Source: Lantana camara
Lineage: Eukaryota > Streptophyta > Magnoliopsida > Lamiales > Verbenaceae
Length of the DNA: 64,000 nt
Reading direction: 5' to 3'
Assembly (NCBI GenBank): GCA_037501455.1
Contig: CM074865.1
Location: 51,168,501 to 51,232,500 of the forward strand
Shown here: piece by piece, positions 48,299 to 59,225 of the stretch
How positions within the stretch are numbered: the first letter of the stretch is position 1
Layout of the letters: each line of letters starts with the position of its first letter
Translations under genes and position numbers: made by a program
Notes under the pieces: model-generated
Seen by the model: the letters and a program-made list of their open reading frames with translations, nothing else
Database searches by the model: none
Told to the model about the DNA's origin: nothing

Positions 48299-48980
48299 CG
48301 GCTTGCCAAGCTCAAGAGGAGGGTATGATGGAATATGGGTGATAGTTGACCGTCTAACCAAACCAACTCATTTTCTCCAGGTTAAGGTGTCCTACAAGAC
48401 TCCTAAGCTAGAAGATTTATATTGTGATGAGATTGTAAGGTTACATGGAGCTCCTGCTAGTATTGTTGCAGATCGTGATCCTCCGTTTACAGCTAAGTTC
48501 TGGCAAGATCTTCAGAAACGGTTGGGTACAAGACTTAAGTTTAGCACCACTTTCCATCCTCAAATGGACGGGCAATCAGAGAGATTAATTAAATACCTCG
48601 AGGACTTGTTGAGGGCATGTGCTTTGGATTTTAAAGAGAAGTGGGACAAGCACTTAGCTCTAGTAGAGTTTCCCTATAATAACAGTTACCAAGCTTCTAT
48701 TGGCATGGCTCCCTATGAGGTACTTTATGGAAGAATGTGTAGGTCGCCTCTTTTTTCGGATATTGACGATTGGCGATGGATAGAAGAGGACAAGCTCGAG
48801 AGAGCAACACCTCGGGAGAAGTTGGATAAAACCACTACTAAAGTTAAACTGATTCAACAGAGAATGAAGGTAACTCAGGACCGTCAGAAGAGCTATGCAG
48901 ACAAGAGTAGAAGACCCCTCCAGTTTGAAGTAAGAGATCGAGTCTTCTTGAAATCATCTCCTAGGAAGGGTTTTTCTTGA
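48299..48980 (+). pseudogene. pol: Integrase of B, catalytic core and C-terminal part
   Basis: It continues GLPSSRGGYDGIWVIVDRLTK, then IVADRDPPFTAKFW with the second catalytic Asp, and HPQMDGQSERLIKYLEDLLR with the catalytic Glu (D,D,E set complete with MDF at 44743). APYEVLYGRMCRSPL and AQ-free SYADKSRRPLQFEVRDRVFLK follow, the usual route into the GPF/Y module. A TGA ends this stretch after RKGFS. Integrase would insert the DNA copy; the core itself looks well preserved. Confidence 0.93.
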
Positions 48981-49380
48981 AGAGGTCGAGGTGGAAAGCT
49001 TAATCCGAGATACCTCGGACCTTTTGAAATCCTTGAGAAGATTGGAGAAGTGGCGTATAGGTTGGACCTACCGCCAAGTTTAACCGGGATACACAACGTG
49101 TTTCACGTCTCACAACTTCGGAAGTATTATCCTGATGAAGTAACTATGCTCCCAATTAAAGTGGTACGACTCGAGCTGGATCTAACAATAGTGAAGCACC
49201 CGGTTGAGATTCAAGACCGAAAGATGCAAGTATTTAGGAACCGGCTAAATCCCCTTGGTTAGAGTGTTGTGACGAGAACAGAAATCCGAAAAAGCCACAT
49301 CGGAAACTGAGGAGAAGATTAGAAGGTTGTATCCGGAGCTTTTCAGTGCCGAGAAGTGGACCTAGGGACCAGGTTCTCCG
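48981..49380 (+). pseudogene. pol: GPF/Y module and chromodomain-like tail of B
   Basis: In frame after the TGA come [27 protein letters not shown] and [16 protein letters not shown], the GPF/Y module. [19 protein letters not shown], a frameshift near 49250, a TGA for Trp, then EKATSETEEKIRRLYPELF match the chromodomain end of plant chromoviruses, the part thought to guide integration to heterochromatin marks. This tail is the main reason for assigning B to chromoviruses, probably Tekay. Confidence 0.85.
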
Positions 49381-49392
49381 AAGGGGGTGAGG
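49358..49392 (+). other. Palindrome and polypurine tract before B's 3' LTR
   Basis: GGACCTAG (49358-49365) faces CCAGGTTC (49369-49376), a slightly mutated hairpin, then AAGGGGGTGAGG at 49381-49392 directly before the LTR. Confidence 0.82.
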
Positions 49393-49393
49393 T

Positions 49394-52300
49394 TGTGACA
49401 CCCCGTTCGTTCGTCCGTACAGGTTCGTGCCATGTGTGAGTTTAATTTCTGTATTTGTCTTTAATTTCACACTTTAGTAAGTGTATATTCATGAATATGT
49501 TCTTTATTTAATTATTATGTGAAAATATTTTCATTATTTGATTTAAATATGCCTAAATGTTTATATTATTTGAATTCTTATGATATATGAATTTATATGA
49601 TATGCAATTAAATTCTTAGCATGTTAATTTCTTGAATTATATGAATTTAATTGAATTATATCCTTTTGGACTTAATTGTATGATATTTAAATGTTTTAGG
49701 GCTTAATTGTAAATAGGCTTTGGGCCTATTTGACACTTTATGAATGTTTAGGGACCTATTTGAAAATAGGGCACCTTGAACTTCTTTTTTCGATATTTTG
49801 AGCTACGGAACTCAGAATCGAGATCCGTCTTGGGAATTGAACTTGTTTTGATGATCCGGACCCAATGGATTTAACCTTGTATTTTTTCGGTTCCATTGGA
49901 ACCCCCGACGAAGCTATTTTTCACCCTTTGACCCGGAAATCGAGAATGAAGCTTACCTTGAGCCTTCAAACCTTACTTTAATTAATTTGCAGCCATATTT
50001 CTTCCCTTTCCTTCTCATTCTGCATGAGATCATCAGCCACAAGAGCAAAGAAGAGAGATTTCTCCACTATTCATCTTCTTCTTCACCTTTTTGCTTAAGA
50101 TTTTCTTGTTTTCTTTGATTCTCAACGATCTAAGGTAAGGTCCGTATTCCTTATGATTTATACTTCAATATATGCTCCATTTTGTGTCTTGAATTCAAGG
50201 TTTCATGCATGAGTGATTATATGAATGAATGGTTACGTTTTCATTCAAGTTATGAATACATGCTCTTATGGGTTTATTTTGAGTTCTAAGCTAGAGAATG
50301 AGTTTATTTATATGCTTTTAACTTGTCCCCTTGCATTAAATACACGAAAGTTTTTGAGCATATAATGACTGCACTACACGCATCTTGTTGAGTTTTGAAT
50401 ATTCAGCTGTTTTATGGTGTCTTTGCATGAGTTTTACCTTGAATTTTGGCATGAAAACTTGGTACACTTACTGCTCTTGATGTACTCTAATGTTCTTGCA
50501 TATTTTTCTTACATATCAGCTGCTTTTGGTGGAATTTGAGCCTAAAATGAACTGCTGCACGCTGCTATTGTGCAGTAGTTTTGTGGTATTTTGAGCATGA
50601 AATTTGCATGGTTTTGGATTAAATTTCATTGCTTAATTGCTGCCCCTGTTATGCTGTAATAATGACTGCATTTAACCATCATTTTAGCTGCATTAGAATG
50701 GTTTTGAGGCATGAAAATAGCTGTTGTCATTACCTTGTTGTTGCTGCGTTGTTGTTGCGGTTTGTGTGCATTTTTGCATGAATTCTTGCATGATTTGAGG
50801 ACTGACTTACATATACATGTTCAACTTTATTCCATGATCATGTTTTTTGCATTTAAACTCCACTTTTCTGTAAATAGGATGAGTTTTATGTTTGAAATGG
50901 GACTGCATGCACTGCTACTTTGTTGCTGCTCATTTGATGGCTTTTTGAGGTGTTTTAGGATAAAATTTGTGCATGGAATGAGCTGATAACTTGATGCATT
51001 GTTGTTCTAATTCATTGTATTGTTTGCCTCCATTTTCAGCTTTGTATCAGCCTTTTTTATTGGTTTTTTTACAGCAACACCAGCATCCACGTTGGTTGCT
51101 TCTTTTCCTTCGTTTTTGAGACATGGGCGTGTCTCGGGAGGCTTAACCTTCTGTGCCGAGACACCCCCGTGTCTCGTTTTTACCTTGGTGACTAACATGG
51201 CCATGTCTCAAGGCCATGGAGTGTCCGTACTGAGACGTGGCCATGTCGTCTTTTGTGCTTCGGGGGCGACACCCCCATATAACCCCTATATTTTGCATAT
51301 GTGATTTTCTTGTTTCGTTTTCACTTTTATTTAATTTTTCCCACACCGAATATGATCCCAACATATTAATAACATATAATGTGGCGTGTTATGATGCTTA
51401 TTTTATTTTATGGACTTTATTTCGATGCATAAAACGTGAGATATGATCATACGTGCATTATTGCCTCCATATGCCATTTCATTGCATTCTTATGCATATA
51501 TTCGCATCGCCGTGCATCTAATTGGTACATTATGGAGTATAAGTCTTGGGTTTTGTGTTTTTTGTCTCAGAGAAGGTTCCCGTTGATGTTGTTGAGCCCG
51601 AGACTTTGGCTACGGAGGTCGGAACGCATGTATTTTTTGTCCCTTGTGTATAAGGTGAGGTTTAGGAATTTCTTCTAGTCAAATGACCTATAACCTTGAT
51701 GTGCTCGTATTTCTAAGCCCACATGTGGCTATATGTTATATATATATACTTAAATATGTGTTGAATATGATACGTTATGATCTTATGAACACCTTTGGAT
51801 TTTGAAACTAGGTATACGGGCATATGTAAGCTTGATTTCGAAAACCTTATGATATATTGTGGTATGTAAGCTATGTTATGATATGCTAGTGAGATAAAAC
51901 ATGAAAGATTGGTATATATATGATATATCCCGTATGTTTGGCCCGGATCTATGAGCGAGGACACCCGGGACGACATCGGGCCATCGGGATTATCAATCCT
52001 TGGCATAGTTCCATCCGAAGTGTTGCGCGCACCCCTAGGAGTTGGGAAGGCATTATCTTCGATGCTCGTGATGTAAAAGAGGGGAAAGACTCATAGGGGG
52101 AGTACTACCGCTCGAGGATATGTTATGTATGCATAGTTAGGGTTCACGTGGCCCTTCTATCACAAAGTTTGGGGATTGTCTATTTGATTTCGGTTTTTAT
52201 GATTACGTATGAGAAGCAAGGTTAGAAGCTCGTTTCTCGTGTGAGTATTATGTTTATGTTTGGAATTATGAAACGGGGAAAGGATTTATAAAACGTTTTG

Positions 52301-52933
52301 ATTTAATATACGTATATATGTATCGGTTTTCTTTTAAAAATACTTTGGTATGCAAAACCTATTCTCGGTTCATGATTACTCCCTTTTAATAAGTTCTTTG
52401 CTCTACATTTAGAGTGTGTGGGTGTGCCTTAGCCCCCTCACTCATTCGTTATACTGACACCTCCCTTATCTTTTCAGGTTTGGTCTTTTGAGCTTGAGCT
52501 AGGCGGAGAAGTGCCTCTCTCGAGTCACACTTCGTTGTTTAGGCCGAGTTAGGTGGCATGGAGTTGCACGTGCATACTTTTTATTTTGATACTCTTGAGT
52601 TTATGTATATGCTCTATGGATTAGGATGAGCATTTTTTATTTTTGACTCTTATGATATGTTTTATGGAATTCCGACCCTTGTATCTTGTAAATATTTGAT
52701 CTACTCGACTTTTGATGTTGATATATGTAAAGTGCTTTCCGATATTATGTTGTTTTGATTTGTTATTTGGTTTCTTTTGTGCACTCTGAGTCCGGTCTTA
52801 GCTCCGCCTAGCATAGTGGGCGTGTATGTCTCCCCGTTCGCTATGATTTGGACTTAGATACGGATTTTCCATTTCATATTCAGGTTTAGGTCTTAGTGCG
52901 GGGGATGTGGTATCCCACGTACGGAGTGCTACA
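49394..52933 (+). mobile_element. 3' LTR of B
   Basis: It runs uninterrupted from TGTGACACCCCGTTCG to CGGAGTGCTACA, 3540 bp, and is the reference for the four 5' LTR pieces. The donor-like AAG|GTAAGG is at 50135-50136, the palindrome cluster at 51118-51250, and the acceptor-like TTTTCAG|G at 52476-52477. The flank CTTAG (52934-52938) is the right TSD. Confidence 0.95.
51118..51250. repeat. Palindrome cluster in LTR B (GAGACA/TGTCTC, ATGGCCAT)
   Basis: GAGACATGGGCGTGTCTC (about 51118-51135) and GAGACACCCCCGTGTCTC (about 51159-51176) have 6- and 7-bp arms. ACATGGCCATGT (about 51197-51208) is a perfect 12-bp palindrome and is followed by GGCCATGG and GTGGCCATGTCG. Element D inserted within this cluster in the 5' LTR. 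Confidence 0.82.
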
Positions 52934-54640
52934 CTTAGATTCAAAATGAACCATATAAATGCTCGGTAAATTCATATGAATGGGAATGCTGCAATGCAAA
53001 TCATAACCATTTCACACTTAGGCAAAGTCGGAGCATTTAACACTTATCACGTAACGACACTTCAATCAAATACACAACACGCCAAACGAACACATAATAC
53101 ATCAAATTACATCATATCATATCTTAAGCACACTCAAGCTTAAAACACATAAGAAAAGCAATTAGGTTCAAAGAGGTGTCACACGTAGCACTTAGGGCAA
53201 ACAAGTTCACAACTCGCAAACATGCATCGAGATCATACCAAAATGAACACATACACATCATAACACATAATTCATACATAAAACATATCAAAATCACGCA
53301 TTGACAAGTCATAGCAAAGCAATACATATATAAAAGCAACCACTCAACACCAAGCGGTCAAGCTCGAGGAGGGAAACGAATAAAACACGCAAATAAACTA
53401 GCAAAACACACAAACGGGCCAACTGGGGGCATAAGGTCCGTTATTCCCCACCCTTCTATCCCCCACTAATGGCCATTAGTGGGGACAGAAGCTCCTACTG
53501 TAGCTAACGGTCGTTAGTTCTCCCCTGCTTCGTCTCTTTCGCGTGAAAACATGCAAATCAGTCCCAAAACCACCCAAAACACACACTAAAGCTAGGAAAC
53601 ACATATTGGCATGATAGGGTATCAAAAACTCATTAAATTAAAGCCTAAAAGCATGCAAAAACCGAAGCACAACAAGAATCAAAGGCAAGAGACTCAAACC
53701 TATACATACATTACTTACAAGCTTGAAACATCAATGGTATCTCCAAGAAAACTCACCCACCACTTAATTCATGAACATAGAAACATAAATGAAGGTCTTT
53801 TGATCATATATAATGCATCAAACCAAAACAAATCTCAAGGAAAGGCACCTAATTCATGCAAGAACTCAAAACCCTTACTAGTCAACACTATTCATGTTCT
53901 TAACCAAAACTCTAACAAATCATGCTCAAAATCTGAAATTCATGCATGAAAAGAACCATAATTGGATATAAATTAAAAAAATATGCTTACCTTGAAGATT
54001 GGATAAAGGATGGAGAAGATTTGAGCTCAAAATCTTGAGAGGGTGAATAGTGACCAGATTTCTCCTTTCTCCCTTGTTTGCACCTGAAATTCTCTTCCTT
54101 CTTGTGGGTGGCTCGAAATGGGAGAGAGAGATGGATAGAGGGCTGAGTTGGGGTCAAATGGGCCTAAGAATCACTTAATTTGGTTAAGAAATGAACAAGT
54201 TATGGTCAAAACCGTAAAAGGTGGTCGTCATGCGCGTAAGGCTTGGTTCGGGCCAAAATTAGAGTCTAAACGGGTTTAGAAAAATACAAGGCTTGTTCTG
54301 GCCGGAACCCAAGGTGCGCTAAATGCTCTTTAGCCCCCTTTAAGTTCTATTACACCAAAACAATTAAAACTCAACCAAACAAGTTATAAAATACATATAA
54401 AGCATATAAGCACATTTATAATTCACATATTTCATGCATGACAAGTTATCACCAAAAACCGGAGTTAAACGGGCTTAAAACGAATAAAAGGAATCAAATG
54501 TTTAAAACTTAAACATAAAGCATATAACAAATATTCAGATATTCAAATAAATCATATAATTGCATGCTTAATTAATTAAATGCGCACTTAGTAGACTCGT
54601 GACGTTGGTAGCTGGAAAGCCGAAGAATCGGGATGTTACA
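52934..54640 (-). mobile_element. LTR I, right piece (antisense)
   Basis: It continues LTR I after the right TSD of B and ends TCGGGATGTTACA at 54640. Read in sense it has the conserved ACGGTTTTGACCATAAC block (54190-54215) and donor AC at 53989-53990, with the palindrome cluster at 53461-53517 between donor and LTR end. It interrupts the antisense gag of element J. Confidence 0.85.
53461..53517. repeat. Palindrome cluster in LTR I (24-bp perfect palindrome)
   Basis: A perfect 24-bp palindrome at 53461-53484 has 12-bp arms (CCCCACTAATGG facing CCATTAGTGGGG). CTAACG GT CGTTAG follows at 53504-53517. A related half word, GGTCCGTTA, is at about 53436. Confidence 0.9.
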
Positions 54641-54919
54641 GATGTGGGGGCACACATTGATCTTGTGTTCGGAGGAACCGCATCTGGTACACCTACCCGA
54701 CCTTTTCCAACAATTCTCATGACTATAGTTGGGCCCTCCGCAATGGGTGCATGGCACTTATTCTTCGGGAAACGATGCGTTCGGCAAGAACATAAGATCC
54801 CTTCCATCAAATCGAGCCATTTTGCCCTTCATCTTGGTGGATTGATTATCGGTGCGATGATTCAACGGTTGTAAAGAGCCTTCATCTCTATTTGATCCAA
54901 ATTTCAACTTAGGGGCCAT
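54641..54919 (-). pseudogene. gag: gag remnant of element J (antisense)
   Basis: The frame starts at 54919 on the minus strand (MAPKLKFGSNRDEG) and reaches MKGKMARFDGRD before a stop. In the next frame come two zinc knuckles: CTHCGGPN with Tyr in place of His, then CTRCGSSEHKINVC, complete CCHC. Only about 50 residues separate start and knuckles, so the gag core is deleted, and there is a frameshift near 54758. LTR I cuts the gene right after the second knuckle. Confidence 0.8.
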
Positions 54920-55231
54920 GATCGTTGAGATGAATGGTTGATGGTTGTAATGTATTGACTTACAATACACAAGACAGGTGAAAATACGATGCATGCGGTT
55001 AGTAAATGATTATGGCACATAAATGGAACAACTAGCACATGTAAAATATGCAACAACGGCACTTAGTGAATTGAAAGTAAAAACTTTAAAACACATAATT
55101 GAAGAAAATTCACATATCTTAATGCATTGCACAGCTCAGAACATTGTTCCTATACCGTACGACCTATACTTGGTATAACACGATACTAAAACTCCGATTT
55201 TGCAACCCAGAGCTGTGATACCACTTTAGGA
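54920..55231 (-). other. Leader and primer-binding site of J (antisense)
   Basis: GCTGTGATACCA at 55212-55223 is the reverse complement of TGGTATCACAGC, the initiator Met tRNA primer site with one mismatch, eight bases from the LTR end at 55232. The remaining leader is non-coding. Confidence 0.85.
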
Positions 55232-58200
55232 TGTAGCGCCCGGAGCGGCGAGCCACCACATCCCCCGCACGTAGACCTGAACCCACATATGAAATAGAAA
55301 TCCATACATGAGCCCAAGACTAAGCGAACGGGGACCTACACACACACGCTAAGCCAGGCGGAGCGAAGACATGATCAGAGCACGCGAAACAAGAACAAAG
55401 TGAAAGCATACATACCAAGTCAAGAGATATAAATCAACAAGTCGGGTTCAGCTATCCCTAGAAGCCTGTCCCGAAATATGTACAATAGGAGTTCATAAGA
55501 TCTATACATAATTCATTTAACATATACATATCTTATACAAAAGTGTGACCGAATGCAAATGAAAACAACTCAAACTAGGGGACTAGAACCCGACCGACTC
55601 ACGACTTCGCCTAGCAAGAGCCAAAACCTACAAACTGAAAAGTTGAAAGGAGAGGGTCAGTCCACCGGCTGAGTGAGCGGGGCTAACGGACACCCACACA
55701 TGTATATATATAGAGCAAATCACGTATTAAATAAAAGACTATGAACCGGGATAGGTTTTTGCATACCAAAAACCATTTTCGAATCAAACTTACACATATT
55801 CATATCATAATCGGACATAGCTTAAATGAAAGGTCCTATCCCGTTTCATATTCAACATAACTTAACGAATTCTTATACCCGTAGAGTACGGGTCTTATTC
55901 TAACTCCCCAATTATTATGACATATATAAAACAAAAATCATAAATCAAAACCAATCCAACCCCAACAACATGTAGTTCGGGGAGCAAACCGTCACTACTC
56001 TTACCAATACGCAAGGGGTAGCTAACCCACATTGTGCTTGAAGCACCACGCCTCCTCAACCAACAAGATTCATGTGCAAGTACTTCAAATGGAGACCATG
56101 CACAAGCTTAACCCGATGGCCCTTGCCATCCCAGGCATCCTTAACCACGTCTCTGGGGCCCAGTAACATTACCAATACGTATTACCAATCTTAACTCGCT
56201 ACCAAAGAACATAACGTAACGTACCTTAGCATACCTTACCTTGCAACTCGGCATATACTTTTAGCATACCTCTCCGTGTCATCCTAAACCATATCATGTT
56301 GAACAAGAGCATAGCTTGCACGAAGACACACGGTTTGAAGCATAGCCTTATTCCAAAATATTTTTAAGCTCACGTATGCTCATATATATATAATTCAAAA
56401 TCATTTAATCTTATGACAAAGTCATAAACATATCTGATAAGCATGTATCCATTATATAAATATAATTGCATACTCACATGTGGGCTTTAGAACGAGCACT
56501 TAGGGTTGTAGGTCGTATTAACTAAAAAGAAACGAACCTAAACCTCACCTTTTACCAAAAGTTCTCTCGGACGATCATTGACGGTCAAGAAGAAGCTAAA
56601 TGGTGGATCCGAGATAAACAAACACATACTCTAGACTTAGACTCGAACATAAACCAATTAGACACACGGCGATGCATAGATATGCAAGTGGATGCAATGC
56701 ACGTCATATGAATTCTTGCTTAGGCATATCGGAGCAAATAACAAAATATCATATAAAGAATTCAAGAATCAACCTTATAACATATTAAATAAACTCATGA
56801 CATATTATATAATAGCATAACACAAGCGTTCATAAGCTTGAATTTCAAGGAAAGAGCAAGAGGTGCAAGAAAGAGTTAAACGTTTCACATAACCGTTATG
56901 AATTCAATTCACAATTACACCTAACAAACGAGGCCATAAACTTAAAATAATTAACGAAAGATAACATATTACAACACGTTAACATGTTAGGATCATAATC
57001 GGTGTGGAAGAAATTAAATATAATTGAAAACAAAACGAGAAATCGAGCAAATACTTTACACCACATGAAAAATCACAAAGCAGCTACAAAACGTAGCTAA
57101 AGGGAAGGGGGTAGCGGGGCTTACTCCTCCCATGCACAATAGGGGTAACCCCCATTAAGGGAGGTAGTGGTAAAGGCCTTAAGGCCTGGAGGAGGTAACG
57201 CCCGTTACCTCCAATACACATGAGCGTAGGACCGGACGTTACCCGTTCATCTTCCTCAACATCGAGAGCAGGCATGGCTGCTCTGCCCTGCTTCTCAAAC
57301 ACAACAACAATAGCAGCAAAGTGGTAAGATAGCAGCAACAAATCAGCATGAAATAGTCCAAGAAACATCATAAAAACAAGCTCCAAACACAAAAAATCTA
57401 AACCCAAGGCATGGATTCAAATTGAGGAGAAATCCTAACTATTCACATCAAGCTTCAAATCTCTATCAAAGCTAGCTCAAAAAATGAATTCCATGGATGA
57501 AAATGATCACATAAAGGTGGAGAAAACAATTATATACTTACCTTTCAAATTGGAGAAGAGATGGAGAAGTATGGAGCTCAAATCTCCTCTTGGTGAATAG
57601 TAGCGGGAATGAGATGAATCCCCAAGTTTACTGCACTTATCCTCTCCTTTTTTATGTGTTCCTAAAATGAGAGTTAGGGGAGGAGAAAATAGACTTAATT
57701 AGGGTTAATTAGGCTTAAGTTTCAAGTCATTTGGTTAAGAACGAGGGAGTTATGGCTAAAACCGTAAAAGGTGGCAAAGCTGCACAAGGCTCACGTTTCG
57801 GGCAAAATACGGGGATCCAAACGGGGCTAGAAAAATACAAGGCTTGGTTCTTGAGCTCCCGAATCTCGTTACGGGTCCGGCACCACTTCCTGAATGCAAA
57901 GACGAATTCCTGAGTTCAAGATATGCAGTACGGAATCCAAGGCGGGCTAAAACTCGTTAGGCCATCAAATCCTAAAAATAAAGAAATGATCTCCGACCAA
58001 TTCAAACAAGTATAGACAAATAAAATAAACACATAAACAAGTTCATAAATAATATAATTCAAGTATATCACACATTCACGTAGTTCGGGAATTAAAATCA
58101 AGTATTAGAAATTAAATACGGAAGTTAAAATGTAAAACTTACACAATTAGGGCACAAATGACACATAAACAATTAATTCAACGTATAAATTAAATCAAAA

Positions 58201-58269
58201 GAGAAATTAAAACATCAAAAGCCCTCTCGTGATGTCATACTTGGCTTGTCGAAGAAATGGGGTATCACA
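55232..58269 (-). mobile_element. 5' LTR of element J (antisense)
   Basis: It begins TGTAGCGCCCGGAGCGG and ends AAATGGGGTATCACA, 3038 bp. Antisense acceptor CT is at about 55628-55629, hairpin at about 55657-55672, mid block (CCATGC...CCCAGGC) near 56050-56160, palindrome cluster at 57174-57212, donor AC at 57540-57541, and the ACGGTTTTAGCCATAAC block at about 57752. The 5' end in sense resembles LTR G. Confidence 0.88.
57174..57212. repeat. Palindrome cluster in LTR J (GGTAACG/CGTTACC)
   Basis: AGGCCTTAAGGCCT is a perfect 14-bp palindrome at 57174-57187. A 22-bp one at 57191-57212 has perfect 10-bp arms (GGAGGTAACG facing CGTTACCTCC) around CC. Further GGTAACCCCC and CGTTACCCG words lie at about 57144 and 57237. 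Confidence 0.88.
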
Positions 58270-58751
58270 AATCATCTAGTTCTCAGTTCCGACGGTGTCA
58301 GGTGAGGTTAGGTTATAGTTAAACCCTATTAAAATGTGCTAGTTTTCTATGCATGTGAACTATAACCTTAAGTATAAGTAAATATGTGTGAGATATGCAA
58401 TTTTATGATTTTGTTAAGCATTTTCAAGTATGATACATTATGTACAAGCCTATGTACGCTTGTTCTGATTTGTTAGGATTTGTTTTGTTGCAACACTAAA
58501 CTATGCTTCAAACCGTGTGCCTCTAGTGAGCCGAGTGCTACAAGTTATGCATATGTTATGGATTTGACATGGAGAGGTATGTAAAGCATAGTTGTTGCAA
58601 GGTAAGGTATGTTATGTAAGTTATGAAACGTTATGTTCTGTAGCGGTTTATATGATATGTTCTTCTCTGCTTTGTTCTGTGTGTCTGTCTGTTGGGCCCC
58701 GGAGGTTGTGGGTTAGGAATCCCGGGATGGCATCGACCCCATCAGGCTTGC
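58270..58751 (+). mobile_element. LTR fragment K
   Basis: This is the middle of a long Gypsy LTR in sense. GGTGAGGTTAGGTTATAG (58300-58317) and GGGCCCCGGAGG (58694-58705) with CCCGGGATGGCATCG are the conserved LTR blocks. J cuts it on the left and LTR L on the right, so it is the oldest visible layer here. Confidence 0.72.
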
Positions 58752-59225
58752 TGTGACACCCTAAACGGAGGGCACCACATTGCCCGTAACGTGAGTCCGA
58801 TCCACCCATGAAATAGAAGTCCATACATGAACCAAACTCATGACGAATGGAGACAGAACAAAAGAAAATCTGATGTTAGGTGGGACTAGACCCTATACCA
58901 ATCAATCATAAAAATAGTAATGCGGAAGCAAGGCAATCAAGTATCCAATATAACAAAGGAATGCACTTCAAATAAGTATGTAAATACAGGTTCAACTAAA
59001 TTAAAATCCTGTCCTAACCTGTCCCGAATCGATACAAAGAAATGATATATAAACGGGTTCAACTAGGGCCCTAGAAACTTGTCCCGAGTTCAATAAAGCA
59101 AGGTAAAGATACAAGGTGGTCTACAAGACCTAATACAATATAAGAAGTATGTAAGAGGTGCAATGCAGAGTACAGGACTGAGACTCGAACAAAGACCTCA
59201 AGCGACTCCCGCCTAATGACCACAG
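58752..59225 (-). mobile_element. LTR L, start (antisense, related to A)
   Basis: It begins TGTGACACCCTAAACGGAGGGCACCACA, which matches in reverse complement the last bases of LTR A. It runs 474 bp to CACAG, where the Copia element is inserted, at a point equal to about position 3032 of LTR A. The rest lies beyond the window. Confidence 0.82.

Larger units (their letters stand above)
4228..52933 (+). mobile_element. Element B, nested Ty3/Gypsy chromovirus (whole span)
   Basis: B has a 5' LTR starting at 4228, gag remnant, protease, reverse transcriptase, RNase H, integrase and a chromodomain-like tail, a purine tract at 49381-49392 and a 3' LTR at 49394-52933. The flanks CATAG and CTTAG match at four of five positions. 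Five separate insertions (LTR C, element D, solo LTRs F, G and H) expand it to about 48.7 kb; without them it would be roughly 10 kb. The 5' LTR is also joined directly to the gag C-terminus near 36524, so its last ~0.1 kb, the primer-binding site and most of gag are deleted. B therefore could not have moved after that deletion. Confidence 0.88.
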
